From an uncultured bacterium (lineage in GTDB: Bacteria > Verrucomicrobiota > Kiritimatiellia > CAIVKH01): a stretch of DNA of 61,193 nt. The position numbers and the translations under genes were made by a program. Shown in pieces: positions 9,018-17,089 of this stretch. Every line of letters begins with the position of its first letter. The stretch's first letter is position 1. Below the pieces are notes generated by a model, which saw only the letters and a program-made list of their open reading frames with translations, did not search any database and was not told where the DNA came from. The stretch spans positions 1-61,193 of the forward strand of contig CALGMT010000014.1 of NCBI GenBank assembly GCA_937958885.1. Reading direction: 5' to 3'.

Positions 9018-11614
9018 GGGGCGGACACATCCAGTGCGCGGCGCAACAGGCGCAGCAGCGCCGGGGTCGGATACGGCTTCGCCAGGAACCCGTCCAGCCG
9101 GGCAATCCGCTCATGCCAGCGATCGCGCTCGCGGGTGTATCCGCTGGTCAACACAACCTTCAGGTGCGGGTGTTGTCGCCGGGCCTGTTCGCCGAGATCG
9201 AGGCCGTTTCCATCCGGCAGCACCACATCGCTGAAAAGCAGATCGACATGCGCGTGCGGCGCCGCAAGGCATTTTTGAGCCTCTGCCACGTCGCGCGCGG
9301 CCGTCACGCGATAGTTGTGGTTGGCCAGCACGCGTAGCGTCAGTTCGCGCACGCCCTCCTCATCTTCAACCACCAGAATGTGTTCGCCCTTCCCGCGCAG
9401 ATTGTCCGAGGACGAGGAGGCGGCATCCGCCGGCGCCGCGGACGTTTTCGGCCTTTGCGCGTCACCGGCGGCCGGTAGAAACAGGCTGAAACGAGCGCCC
9501 GCGCCCGGCCTGCTGTTCACCTCGATAAATCCGTTGTGTTGTCGGACAATGCCATACACGGCCGGCAGGCCCAGGCCGGTGCCGTGAGCAGGATCCTTCG
9601 TGGAAAAGAATGGCTCGAAGATGCGGTCCATTATCTCCGGCGGGATGCCGTGGCCGGTGTCCGACACCTCGATCAGAACATGGCGGCCGGGCCGCGCGCC
9701 TTCGACGGCGGGGATGCGATCGGCGGGCAGGTCCTTCATGGAGGTTGATATGCGCAGCCGCCCGCCCTCGGGCATGGCGTCGCGCGCATTGATGGCAAGG
9801 TTGACGAGCGCTTGTTCGAGCTGCCCGGCATCGCCGCGGACCGGAGGGAGTTCGGCGGCGAGGCAAAGTTCGATCGCGATGTTCTCCGGCAGCAGGCGGC
9901 GCAGCATCTTTTCCGCACCATGGATGATGTCGTTGACCTGCAGGCTGGTCAGATCCATTTTTTGGCGGCGGCTGAACGACAACAATTGACGCGTCAGACC
10001 GGCTGCGCGCTGGGCCGCGCGCTCGATTTCGAGCACATCGTTGCGGCGCGGATCGGACTCGTGAATCTCCGACAGCAGGATTGCGCTGAACCCGGTGATG
10101 GCTTGCAGGATGTTGTTGAAATCATGGGCGATACCTCCGGCCAGCCGCCCGACACTTTCCAGCTTTTGCGCCAGGAGCAGTTGATGCTGAAGCTCAACGC
10201 GTTCGGTGATGTCCTGCTTGATCGCGACGAAATGCGTCGGCTTTCCGTCCGCGCCGAGCACGGGTGTGATGGTCATATCCTCGGTATACAGGCTGCCGTT
10301 CTTGCGGCGGTTGACGATTTCGCCCTGCCACACCTCTCCGCGGAGAATGGTTTCCCACATGTTGCGGTAAAAGGCCTGGTCGTGCTTTCCCGAGGTCAGC
10401 AGATCGAGGGTGTGGCAGAGAATTTCGCTGCGTTCATAGCCCGTCATGCGCAAAAAAGCGTCGTTGACCCAGATAATGCGGCCGTTCACATCGGTGATAA
10501 CAATGCCGTTCGCAGCCACGCTCAAGGCGGTGTGGTGGAGCTCGAACTGTTGGTGCGCGAGTTCCCGATGAATGGCTTGTCCGATGATTTTCGAGCAGAT
10601 TCGAAGCGCCTCGCGCTCCGCGCGCGACCACACGCGGGCGCGCACGCAGTCGTCGAGGCCTATGAACCCCCAGAATCGGCCTTCGACATGAATGGGCTCC
10701 TCATGAATGGAGCGAATCTTCTGAAGCCCCAAAAAATCGCGCTCCGCTGGCGGGAGACCCAGCACGGGACCGCTGATCGACTCGCCCTTCTGAAATGCGA
10801 GAACCCAGCGTTCGAACCCAGTGGCTTCCATCTCCACCGCCTGTAATTGCGGATTATCGATTTGAGGCTCGATCCCCTCCCGCGCCCACTCGGCGAGCTG
10901 CGTTGCAAGGTGTTTTCCCTCGGACGTTCTCTCCACCGAGAAAAGGTAGGCTCGGCTCGACTCGGACGCGCGGCCGATCAAACCCAGTGTCTCATCGATA
11001 TGCCGCTTCCAACCCAGATCCGTGAGCAGGAGTTGAGCGATATCCGCCGCCGCATTAAGAAGAGCGTCGCGTCCGCGGCCCGCCTGCTCCGCGAGATAGA
11101 CCCGCACCGCGGCGGCGATAGCGGGCGACAGCTCATAAAGGATCGAGCCGTGGCGCGGTTCGAGCGGCGGATCGCCTTCATAGCTCTGAACTGCAAAAAC
11201 TCCGATCACCTCATGGGCGCTTCGTTTGAGCGGCACGCCATACCACTGGCGCGGACGCGAGCCGAGCACGCTGAAATGTCCGGCGAGCTCCATTCGCTCA
11301 AGCTGGGACGAGTCCGCGAAAAGCGCTTCGCCTGTACGAATCACATACTCCGTGATGCCGCTGCCCGACACTTTGAGCGGCGGCATGGGGTCACAGCTAT
11401 CCACCCAATAGGGGAAATGAATATATCCCCCCTGCTCATCCTCCTCCCAGATCGCAAGATAAGCCTGCGCTGCGGGCATCAAGCTCTTGATCTGTTCATG
11501 AACACTCGCGCCCAGCTCCGCGAGTGAACGCGCACCCAGCGCCGCCCCCGCGATGCGGGTGGCAACGCGGCACAGTGCATCGAGGTTTTCCGTGTGCGCG
11601 CAGGCGTGTGGCAT
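9014..11614 (-). CDS. Cytoplasmic hybrid sensor histidine kinase (GAF-GAF-PAS-HisKA-HATPase-REC)
   Basis: An 866-residue hybrid kinase without membrane segments. Residues 1-175 and 175-350 look like two GAF-type modules (the first includes GEALFADSSQLERMELAG). A PAS domain (about 355-470; ITDVNGRIIWVNDAFLRMTGY) follows. Then come HisKA with GGIAHDFNNILQAI, HATPase with NLAINARDAMPEGG and GTGLGLPAVYGIV, and a receiver with VVEDEEGVRELTL and LFSDVVLPDGNG. It is the first gene of an operon with the membrane kinase at 5640-9017. The ATG at 11614 has AAGGA upstream. Two fused receivers in one operon suggest a phosphorelay to a histidine phosphotransfer protein encoded elsewhere. Confidence 0.9.
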   Translation of the reverse strand: MPHACAHTENLDALCRVATRIAGAALGARSLAELGASVHEQIKSLMPAAQAYLAIWEEDEQGGYIHFPYWVDSCDPMPPLKVSGSGITEYVIRTGEALFADSSQLERMELAGHFSVLGSRPRQWYGVPLKRSAHEVIGVFAVQSYEGDPPLEPRHGSILYELSPAIAAAVRVYLAEQAGRGRDALLNAAADIAQLLLTDLGWKRHIDETLGLIGRASESSRAYLFSVERTSEGKHLATQLAEWAREGIEPQIDNPQLQAVEMEATGFERWVLAFQKGESISGPVLGLPPAERDFLGLQKIRSIHEEPIHVEGRFWGFIGLDDCVRARVWSRAEREALRICSKIIGQAIHRELAHQQFELHHTALSVAANGIVITDVNGRIIWVNDAFLRMTGYERSEILCHTLDLLTSGKHDQAFYRNMWETILRGEVWQGEIVNRRKNGSLYTEDMTITPVLGADGKPTHFVAIKQDITERVELQHQLLLAQKLESVGRLAGGIAHDFNNILQAITGFSAILLSEIHESDPRRNDVLEIERAAQRAAGLTRQLLSFSRRQKMDLTSLQVNDIIHGAEKMLRRLLPENIAIELCLAAELPPVRGDAGQLEQALVNLAINARDAMPEGGRLRISTSMKDLPADRIPAVEGARPGRHVLIEVSDTGHGIPPEIMDRIFEPFFSTKDPAHGTGLGLPAVYGIVRQHNGFIEVNSRPGAGARFSLFLPAAGDAQRPKTSAAPADAASSSSDNLRGKGEHILVVEDEEGVRELTLRVLANHNYRVTAARDVAEAQKCLAAPHAHVDLLFSDVVLPDGNGLDLGEQARRQHPHLKVVLTSGYTRERDRWHERIARLDGFLAKPYPTPALLRLLRRALDVSAP

Positions 11615-11753
11615 GTTCCTTATGCGATTGAAACCGCGAACATCCTACAGGAAAAGCCCGCATCGATCATGCGGAAAACCGCACACGCACGAATACAGAA
11701 ACGCGCGCGGCGCCGCTGACGGGCCGCGCACGTGCTACGCAGGTTTGCGACGC

Positions 11754-12383
11754 TTATGCGATCGCCTTGGCGTAGGCCGCCTCTACCGCGCTCCAATTTA
11801 CGACATTCCAGAAGGCGGCGATGTAGTCGGGGCGACGGTTTTGATATTTCAGGTAGTACGCGTGTTCCCACACATCCAGCCCGAGGATCGGCGTGCCTGG
11901 ACATTCCGCGATGCCGGTCATCAGCGGGTTGTCCTGGTTCGGCGTCGAGCACACGCAGAGGCTCTTGTCGGCCTTTACACTCAGCCAGGCCCAGCCGGAC
12001 CCGAACCGCGTGGCGCCGGCCTTCGCGAATTGCTCCTTGAACGCATCGAACGAGCCGAACGCATGGGTGATCGCATCGGCCAGCGCGCCGCCGGGCTTCG
12101 CGCCGTCGTTCTTCTTGAGCAGATTCCAGAAAAACGCATGGTTCCAGTGGCCGCCGCCGTTGTTGCGGACCGCTGTGCGAATATCGGCCGGCACGGCGTT
12201 GAGGTCGGCGATCAATGAGTCAATAGACTTGGACTGCAACTCCGGGTACTTTTCCAACGCGGCGTTGAGGTTGTTCACATACGCCGCATGGTGCTTGCCG
12301 TGGTGGATCAGCATCGTCTGTTCGTCGATGAACGGTTCGAGGCTGTTGGCAGGATAAGGCAGGGCTGGTAGGCTGTGAGACAT
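11754..12383 (-). CDS. sodA: Manganese-type superoxide dismutase
   Basis: A 209-residue Fe/Mn superoxide dismutase that converts superoxide to oxygen and peroxide. The four metal ligands are visible: H27 in [10 protein letters not shown]82 in GGGHWNH, D170 and H174 in [18 protein letters not shown]. The GGGHWNH form and Q150 in PNQDNPL favour manganese over iron; the final metal choice is inference. No signal peptide is seen, so it is probably cytoplasmic. The start has a strong AAAAGGAG site and the promoter at 12417-12444. The neighbours are unrelated. Confidence 0.95.
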   Translation of the reverse strand: MSHSLPALPYPANSLEPFIDEQTMLIHHGKHHAAYVNNLNAALEKYPELQSKSIDSLIADLNAVPADIRTAVRNNGGGHWNHAFFWNLLKKNDGAKPGGALADAITHAFGSFDAFKEQFAKAGATRFGSGWAWLSVKADKSLCVCSTPNQDNPLMTGIAECPGTPILGLDVWEHAYYLKYQNRRPDYIAAFWNVVNWSAVEAAYAKAIA

Positions 12384-12416
12384 GGAACGCTCCTTTTTAG
12401 TTATGCTATGTTTTCA

Positions 12417-12444
12417 ACTATACCGCGCGCGCGGCGCTTGTCCA
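12417..12444 (-). promoter_or_regulatory. Candidate sigma-70 promoter of sodA
   Basis: On the minus strand TGGACA (12444-12439) and TATAGT (12422-12417) are 16 bp apart. The predicted transcript starts near 12410, giving a leader of about 27 nt with AAAAGGAG. The leader also contains ACATAGCAT, which resembles the core of the dispersed repeat family, possibly by chance. Confidence 0.45.
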
Positions 12445-12473
12445 GCGAGGCGCGCCGGGGAGGATTTGCGAGC

Positions 12474-12782
12474 ATGAAGAGCAGAAAGTGGATCGTGTGC
12501 GCGGCCTGCGCGGCGCTGCTGGCGATCGCCGCGGGGTGCGCCGCGCCAGGCGGCGCGGCGGCACTGTCGGAAGCGGATGCGGATGTGGCCGCGCGAGTGG
12601 CACAGCGGCTGGCCGTCGATCCCGCGTTGCGGGATCAACTATTCGGCATCGACGTCGCCGGCGGCGAGGTCACCATCCGGGGGACCGTTCGGAGCGAAGC
12701 GGAACGTCTGCGCCTGATCAGCGCCGTTCGCGGCACCCCGGGGGTCACCGGTGTCAACGACCGCCTCCGCATCATTCGCTAA
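12474..12782 (+). CDS. BON-domain lipoprotein
   Basis: A 102-residue exported protein. Residues 1-20 form a lipoprotein signal with the lipobox LLAIAAGC, so it should be lipid-anchored outside the cytoplasmic membrane. The rest is one BON-like domain: an Ala-rich helix (ADVAARVAQRL), a GGEVTIRGTVRSEAERLRL strand-helix unit and the closing GVTGVNDRLRI. BON domains are thought to bind membranes or bridge envelope components. I chose the ATG at 12474 because of GGGGAGGA upstream and the lipobox position; the longer reading frame from 12375 lacks both. It overlaps the next gene by 32 nt. Confidence 0.8.
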   Translation: MKSRKWIVCAACAALLAIAAGCAAPGGAAALSEADADVAARVAQRLAVDPALRDQLFGIDVAGGEVTIRGTVRSEAERLRLISAVRGTPGVTGVNDRLRIIR

Positions 12783-13929
12783 GCGCGTCGGCCGCGTCGC
12801 CTGCGGACTGTTGTGTCTGGCGCTCGGCGGATGCGCCGCGCCGCAAGCGCCCGAGAAGCCGTCCGCGCGCGCGCTGCTCGATGAGCGGTTTCCCCATCGG
12901 GCGCGAACCGTTCGCGAGGACGACGGACGTTGGATCGCGGATTGGCTCGCGAATCGATGGGCGCTCGCATACGACCGGACCATGCTCCGGCGCCACCTCG
13001 ACGCCGAGTTGAAGAAAGGCTACTCCATCGAGGAAGCGCTGCTCGTCGCCCTGCCGAGCGTGGGGCTCTGGACGCACGCGGCGTACGGAACGTGGCCGGA
13101 GCTCGTCGCGCGGCTCCAGGGGGAGGCGCCCGTGGTCGTTCAACTGGGCATGACGTCCGGCCCGCGCCGCGTGCGCCGGTTCGCCGTCGTGACGGCGATA
13201 GACCCGATCGAAGGATCGGTGAGGACGCGTATGCAGGACGGCGCGGACGTTTTATTCTCGAAAGACGAGTTTCTCGCGCGTTGGAGTTCATATCGAAACT
13301 GGATGCTCATCGCCTGCCCCCCCGAGTCCGCGCGATGGCCGATGAGAAGCGCGGAACGCATGAGCCTGATCCGCTATAATGACCTGGTCGGCCGCGTCGA
13401 TGCCGCCGACGCGCTGGCCGCGGAGGCGCTCGAACTCGATCCGAGCAACGCCGACCTGTTGACCGCGCTCGGCACGCGCGCGTTGCTGCGCGGCCGCAAG
13501 GATGAAGCCGAAGCGCTGTTTCGCGCCGCGCTTCGGGCGGACGACCGCCATGCGCCCGCGGCGAACAACCTCGCCTATTTGCTGGGCGAACGCGGCGGCG
13601 ACTTGGAGGAGGCGCTCGCGCTCGCGCGCCGCGCGACGCTGCTGGAGCCGTCGAACCCGCGCATCCTGCACACCTACGGCTCGCTGCTCGGCAAGGCCGG
13701 GCGATGGGAGGAAAGCCGCCTCAACCTCGAACGCGCGTGGGAGCGGGCCAACGTCCTTCCGCTCGCCGCGCGCATCGAGGTCGGCTGCTCGCTCGCGCTG
13801 GCCTACTACAGCACCGCATCGCCCCACCTCGCATGCGGTATCATTCAAGCGCTGCGCCGGAAACATCCGGACCTCCAGTTGCCGAAGGCCTTGCAGGCGC
13901 AGCTTGACCTGGCGGGCGACTGTCTGTAG
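12751..13929 (+). CDS. TPR lipoprotein with a degenerate C39 peptidase-like region
   Basis: A 392-residue lipoprotein, GTG start, signal ending at LCLALGGC. Residues 40-200 follow the plan of the PA2778-type C39 cysteine peptidase family: an N-terminal helix, a segment ending APVVVQLG, a hydrophobic RRFAVVTAID strand, and WSSYRNWMLIACPPESA. The usual QxxxxCG catalytic cysteine segment and the histidine before the AVV strand are absent, so the domain is probably not a protease. Residues 205-390 are tetratricopeptide repeats. It overlaps the BON gene by 32 nt and directly abuts the next TPR gene, which suggests an envelope complex. The family assignment is by pattern only. Confidence 0.6.
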   Translation: MSTTASASFAKRVGRVACGLLCLALGGCAAPQAPEKPSARALLDERFPHRARTVREDDGRWIADWLANRWALAYDRTMLRRHLDAELKKGYSIEEALLVALPSVGLWTHAAYGTWPELVARLQGEAPVVVQLGMTSGPRRVRRFAVVTAIDPIEGSVRTRMQDGADVLFSKDEFLARWSSYRNWMLIACPPESARWPMRSAERMSLIRYNDLVGRVDAADALAAEALELDPSNADLLTALGTRALLRGRKDEAEALFRAALRADDRHAPAANNLAYLLGERGGDLEEALALARRATLLEPSNPRILHTYGSLLGKAGRWEESRLNLERAWERANVLPLAARIEVGCSLALAYYSTASPHLACGIIQALRRKHPDLQLPKALQAQLDLAGDCL

Positions 13930-15072
13930 TTGTCTCACGTGGACGCGGGCAAGAAGGATATCTATCGGACGGACGAACCGCCGTTGCTGGTCCGTCGCCG
14001 CCCGGCCTATTCGGGGCTTAATCCATCCTCCGCCTACCAGCGCGCCGAGCACAGCGCATTCCCACGTCCGCACCCCGAACCGCGCGCGCGCGTGCGGCGG
14101 CGGCGCGGCGAGCACAACTCCACGGTGGTCGGCCTCAACAAGCTCATGTGGCTCGGCTTGCTCGCCCTCGTGGGGGTCTACGGCATCTTCTTGATCTACG
14201 CCAACCGAAAGGGCCTGTTTCTCGCCAAGCCGCCGCCCCCGCCGCCGGTCGAGGTACCCGCGGTCGCGCCGACGCCAGCGACCGCCGGGCCGGTCTTCCT
14301 CGATGTACCCATCGAATCCGACATCAAAAATTGGAAGCGCGCGCTGGGGTTGACGCGAGACGGCGTCGTACAGTTGGAGGCGGGAAAAATCGCCGTCGCG
14401 GCGGAGCGGATGCAGCAGGCCGTCGAGCTGGCGCCCGACCTGCTGGTTGCGCGCGAGGAACTCGCGCGGTTCTGGGAACGCGAGCGCAACTATCCCAACG
14501 CCGAGCGCGAATGGCGCGCGGTCCTCGCGCGCGATCCGGAAAAAAGCGCCGCGCGCATCCGGCTCGCCGCCGTGTACCTCGCCGCCGGCCAGAACGAATC
14601 CGCGCTCGACGCCGCGCGATGGGCGCTGGAAACCGATCCGTACGCGAAGGAAGCACTCGACATAGCCGCCTCCGCCCTGCTAGCGCTGCGCCAGCCGCAG
14701 GAGGCCGTGGGCTTCCTCCGTCGACTCGTCGCGATCGACCGCGACGACCCGTCCGTCCGGAACAAGCTCGGCCTCGCCTACCTTTCCCTGAACGACTTGA
14801 AAAATGCCGAGTCCACCTTCCGCGATGTATTGCGCATGGACGCCGCCAATTCGGTGGCCTATTACAACCTCGCCGTGACCTGCGCGCGGCGCGATGCGGC
14901 GGCGGATGCCGTGGACTTGTTGATGGAAGCTTCACGCCGATTTGGAGTTCCCTTCGTGCTCGCGTGGACCAAAAGCGCGGACTTCGATCCCATTCGGGAA
15001 CACCCTGCGTTCCGCGCGTTTATTGAACAGTCCACCGCAACACCCGAGACGGTGGCGGTCGCAGCGCCCTGA
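13930..15072 (+). CDS. Membrane-anchored TPR protein
   Basis: A 380-residue protein with a basic N-terminal tail, one membrane helix near residues 72-92 (LMWLGLLALVGVYGIFLIYA), a Pro-rich linker and about six tetratricopeptide units from residue 130 to the end, for example AALLALRQPQEAVGFLRRLV and LNDLKNAESTFRDVL. This topology puts the repeats outside the cytoplasm if the positive-inside rule holds. A TTG codon follows directly on the upstream stop; an in-frame GTG at 13939 is an alternative start. TPR arrays bind partner proteins; the partner is unknown. Probably cotranscribed with the two lipoproteins before it. Confidence 0.7.
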   Translation: MSHVDAGKKDIYRTDEPPLLVRRRPAYSGLNPSSAYQRAEHSAFPRPHPEPRARVRRRRGEHNSTVVGLNKLMWLGLLALVGVYGIFLIYANRKGLFLAKPPPPPPVEVPAVAPTPATAGPVFLDVPIESDIKNWKRALGLTRDGVVQLEAGKIAVAAERMQQAVELAPDLLVAREELARFWERERNYPNAEREWRAVLARDPEKSAARIRLAAVYLAAGQNESALDAARWALETDPYAKEALDIAASALLALRQPQEAVGFLRRLVAIDRDDPSVRNKLGLAYLSLNDLKNAESTFRDVLRMDAANSVAYYNLAVTCARRDAAADAVDLLMEASRRFGVPFVLAWTKSADFDPIREHPAFRAFIEQSTATPETVAVAAP

Positions 15073-15103
15073 ACCCGCGGCGAACCGGCGCGCGGCGCAG
15101 CGA

Positions 15104-15322
15104 CTAGGACTTGCTGCTCGTGCCGTTCGCGCCGGACTTCGACTCGGCGCTCTCGTCCTTGCCGCCCTCTTCGCGTCCCTTCTTGAATTCGCCGAGGCTC
15201 TTGCCGAGCGCGCGGGCGAGATCGGGAATCTTCTTCGATCCGAACAGCAGAATGAGGACAATCAGGATGACCAGCAACTGCGTCATCCCAATATTCTGCA
15301 CAAACTGCGCGAGCGTCATCAT
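15104..15322 (-). CDS. tatA: Twin-arginine translocase subunit TatA/TatE
   Basis: A 72-residue TatA-family protein, the pore-forming element of the twin-arginine export system for folded proteins. An N-terminal membrane helix (TQLLVILIVLILL) is followed by the hallmark FGSKKIPDLARALGKSLGEFKKG hinge and amphipathic helix, then a charged tail. Two ATG codons occur at 15322 and 15319; the first overlaps the upstream glycosylase stop by 4 nt. tatB and tatC are not in the window. Confidence 0.93.
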   Translation of the reverse strand: MMTLAQFVQNIGMTQLLVILIVLILLFGSKKIPDLARALGKSLGEFKKGREEGGKDESAESKSGANGTSSKS

Positions 15323-16110
15323 GGCGGTGTACTCCGGCGGATCTTGCGCCGCCCTGAATCTGCACGTTCCCGCTTTTCTCCGCTGAAAGCAAGCTCGATC
15401 AATGGCGCGGGGCCGATGGGGCCCTCCGGAGGGTCCAGCCGCGCGCGCGGCCAGCGCCTCAGCGGGCAGGCATCGCAGCGCGGCGTCGCGCGGCAATACT
15501 GCTTGCCGAGTGCAACGATCAATGCATGAAACTCGTTGAACAGCGCGGCGTCGCGCGGCAGCCGACGGGTGAAGACCTCCGCCGTCTCGTCGTACGAAGC
15601 CCCCTCCCGGAGCCACCCGTGGCGGATCAGAAAGCGCCGCGTGTAGGCGTCCACCACGAACACCGGATGCCCGCCCGCGTAGAGCAGCATGCTGTCCGCC
15701 GTCTCCGGCCCGATCCCGTTGATCGCCAGCAGGTCCGCGCGCAGCCGGTCCGGCGGCGTGCGGAACAGCCGGTTCACCGAACCGCCGTGCGCCTCGATCA
15801 GCCATCCCGTGAACGCGCGCAGGCGACGCGCCTTCACATTGAAATAGCCCGCCGGACGAATCCACTCCGCGAGTTCGGGCAACGGCGCCGCATGCAGACG
15901 GCGCGGCTCCAGCGCGCGCGCCCGGCGCAACCGCGCAATCGCGCGCTCGACGTTCGTCCACGCGGTGTTCTGCGTCAGAATCGCACCCACCATCATCTCG
16001 AAGCGCGTCCGCGCCGGCCACCAGCGCTGCGGCCCGAAATGCGCCGCCAGCGCGCGATAAATCGCGCGCAGCGGCGGCTCGGAAACAGGCGGGGTTGGCT
16101 TTCGCGGCAT
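15319..16110 (-). CDS. Endonuclease III-related DNA glycosylase (COG2231 type)
   Basis: A 263-residue helix-hairpin-helix DNA glycosylase. It has an ILTQNTAWTNVERAI segment typical of the superfamily, the hairpin INGIGPETADSMLLYAGG and the catalytic aspartate in FVVDAYTRR. The lysine that endonuclease III uses for strand cleavage is a Glu here (GPETAD), as in the MagIII/COG2231 group, so a single-function base-excision enzyme is expected. Near the C-terminus only three cysteines of an iron-sulfur loop are visible (CRATPRCDAC); a fourth is not seen. The gene diverges from era and its stop overlaps the tatA start. Confidence 0.8.
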   Translation of the reverse strand: MPRKPTPPVSEPPLRAIYRALAAHFGPQRWWPARTRFEMMVGAILTQNTAWTNVERAIARLRRARALEPRRLHAAPLPELAEWIRPAGYFNVKARRLRAFTGWLIEAHGGSVNRLFRTPPDRLRADLLAINGIGPETADSMLLYAGGHPVFVVDAYTRRFLIRHGWLREGASYDETAEVFTRRLPRDAALFNEFHALIVALGKQYCRATPRCDACPLRRWPRARLDPPEGPIGPAPLIELAFSGEKRERADSGRRKIRRSTPP

Positions 16111-16147
16111 CGACGGCTATCCTGCGCAAGGTGTACAAAATCCGCCC

Positions 16148-17089
16148 GTGAATAGCGAAGCTCAACCATCGCCCCCCGCGCCCGCCCCCCCCACCCGCGC
16201 CGGCATCATCGCGCTGATCGGGCGCGCGAATGTCGGGAAATCGTCGCTGCTGAACGCCATCCTCGGCGAAAAGGTCAGCATCGTCTCGCCTGTCGCGCAG
16301 ACAACCCGAAACGTGATCCGCGGCATCCTCACCGAACCGCGCGGCCAACTCGTCTTCCATGATACGCCCGGCGTCCACAAGGCCGTCGGCGACCTCGGCC
16401 GCGTGATGAACCGCATGGCGCGCAGCGCGGCGGACGGCGCCGACGTCGCATTGCTGGTCCTCGACACCAGCCTCCCGCCGCGCGAGGAGGACCTCGGCTG
16501 GATGAAAAAACTCCAGCGCGAGTCGCTGCCCGTTCTCATCGCGCTCAATAAGAGCGATCTCGGCGGCGCGTACGCCGCCGCGCTCCGCGCCGCATGGGAC
16601 GAGGCCCGCCCCGCCGACGCCGTGCCGCGCACGCCGCCGGAGTGGTTCAACGTCTCCGCCGCAACGGGCCAGGGCCTCGACTCGCTCGTCGCCGCGCTCT
16701 TCGCGCGCGTGCCAGAAGGCCCGCTGCTGTTCCCCGAAGACGTGCTCACGGATTACCCGCGCAAACTCGCCATCGCCGATGTCATCCGCGAAAAGCTCTT
16801 CGCCGAATTGCGCGACGAACTGCCCCACGCGGTCGCGGTGTGGGTCGAGGAGTTGGACGATTCATCCGATCCGTGGCGCGTGCGGGCGCTGATTTACGTC
16901 CGCAAGCATTCGCAAAAAGGCATTGTGATCGGCGAAAAGGGGCGCTTGCTCCGCAAAGTCCGCCGCGCCGCCGAAGCGGAGCTCGCCGAAATCTACGAAC
17001 ACCCCGTCGCGCTCGAGTGCTGGGTGAAGGTCGAGCCGAAATGGGACGCCAATTTCTGGCTGCTCAAAAAATTCGGATACGTCCGCTAA
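16148..17089 (+). CDS. era: GTPase Era
   Basis: Era binds 16S rRNA near its 3' end and assists 30S subunit maturation. The 313-residue protein has G1 GRANVGKSS, an ISPVAQTTR-type G2 (IVSPVAQTTRN), G3 DTPG, G4 NKSD and G5 SAATG. The KH domain follows, with VIGEKGRLLRKVRRAAE and the C-terminal WVKVEPKWD. A Pro-rich 15-residue N-terminal extension precedes the domain. The start is GTG. It overlaps the next gene by 1 nt (TAATG). Confidence 0.95.
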   Translation: MNSEAQPSPPAPAPPTRAGIIALIGRANVGKSSLLNAILGEKVSIVSPVAQTTRNVIRGILTEPRGQLVFHDTPGVHKAVGDLGRVMNRMARSAADGADVALLVLDTSLPPREEDLGWMKKLQRESLPVLIALNKSDLGGAYAAALRAAWDEARPADAVPRTPPEWFNVSAATGQGLDSLVAALFARVPEGPLLFPEDVLTDYPRKLAIADVIREKLFAELRDELPHAVAVWVEELDDSSDPWRVRALIYVRKHSQKGIVIGEKGRLLRKVRRAAEAELAEIYEHPVALECWVKVEPKWDANFWLLKKFGYVR

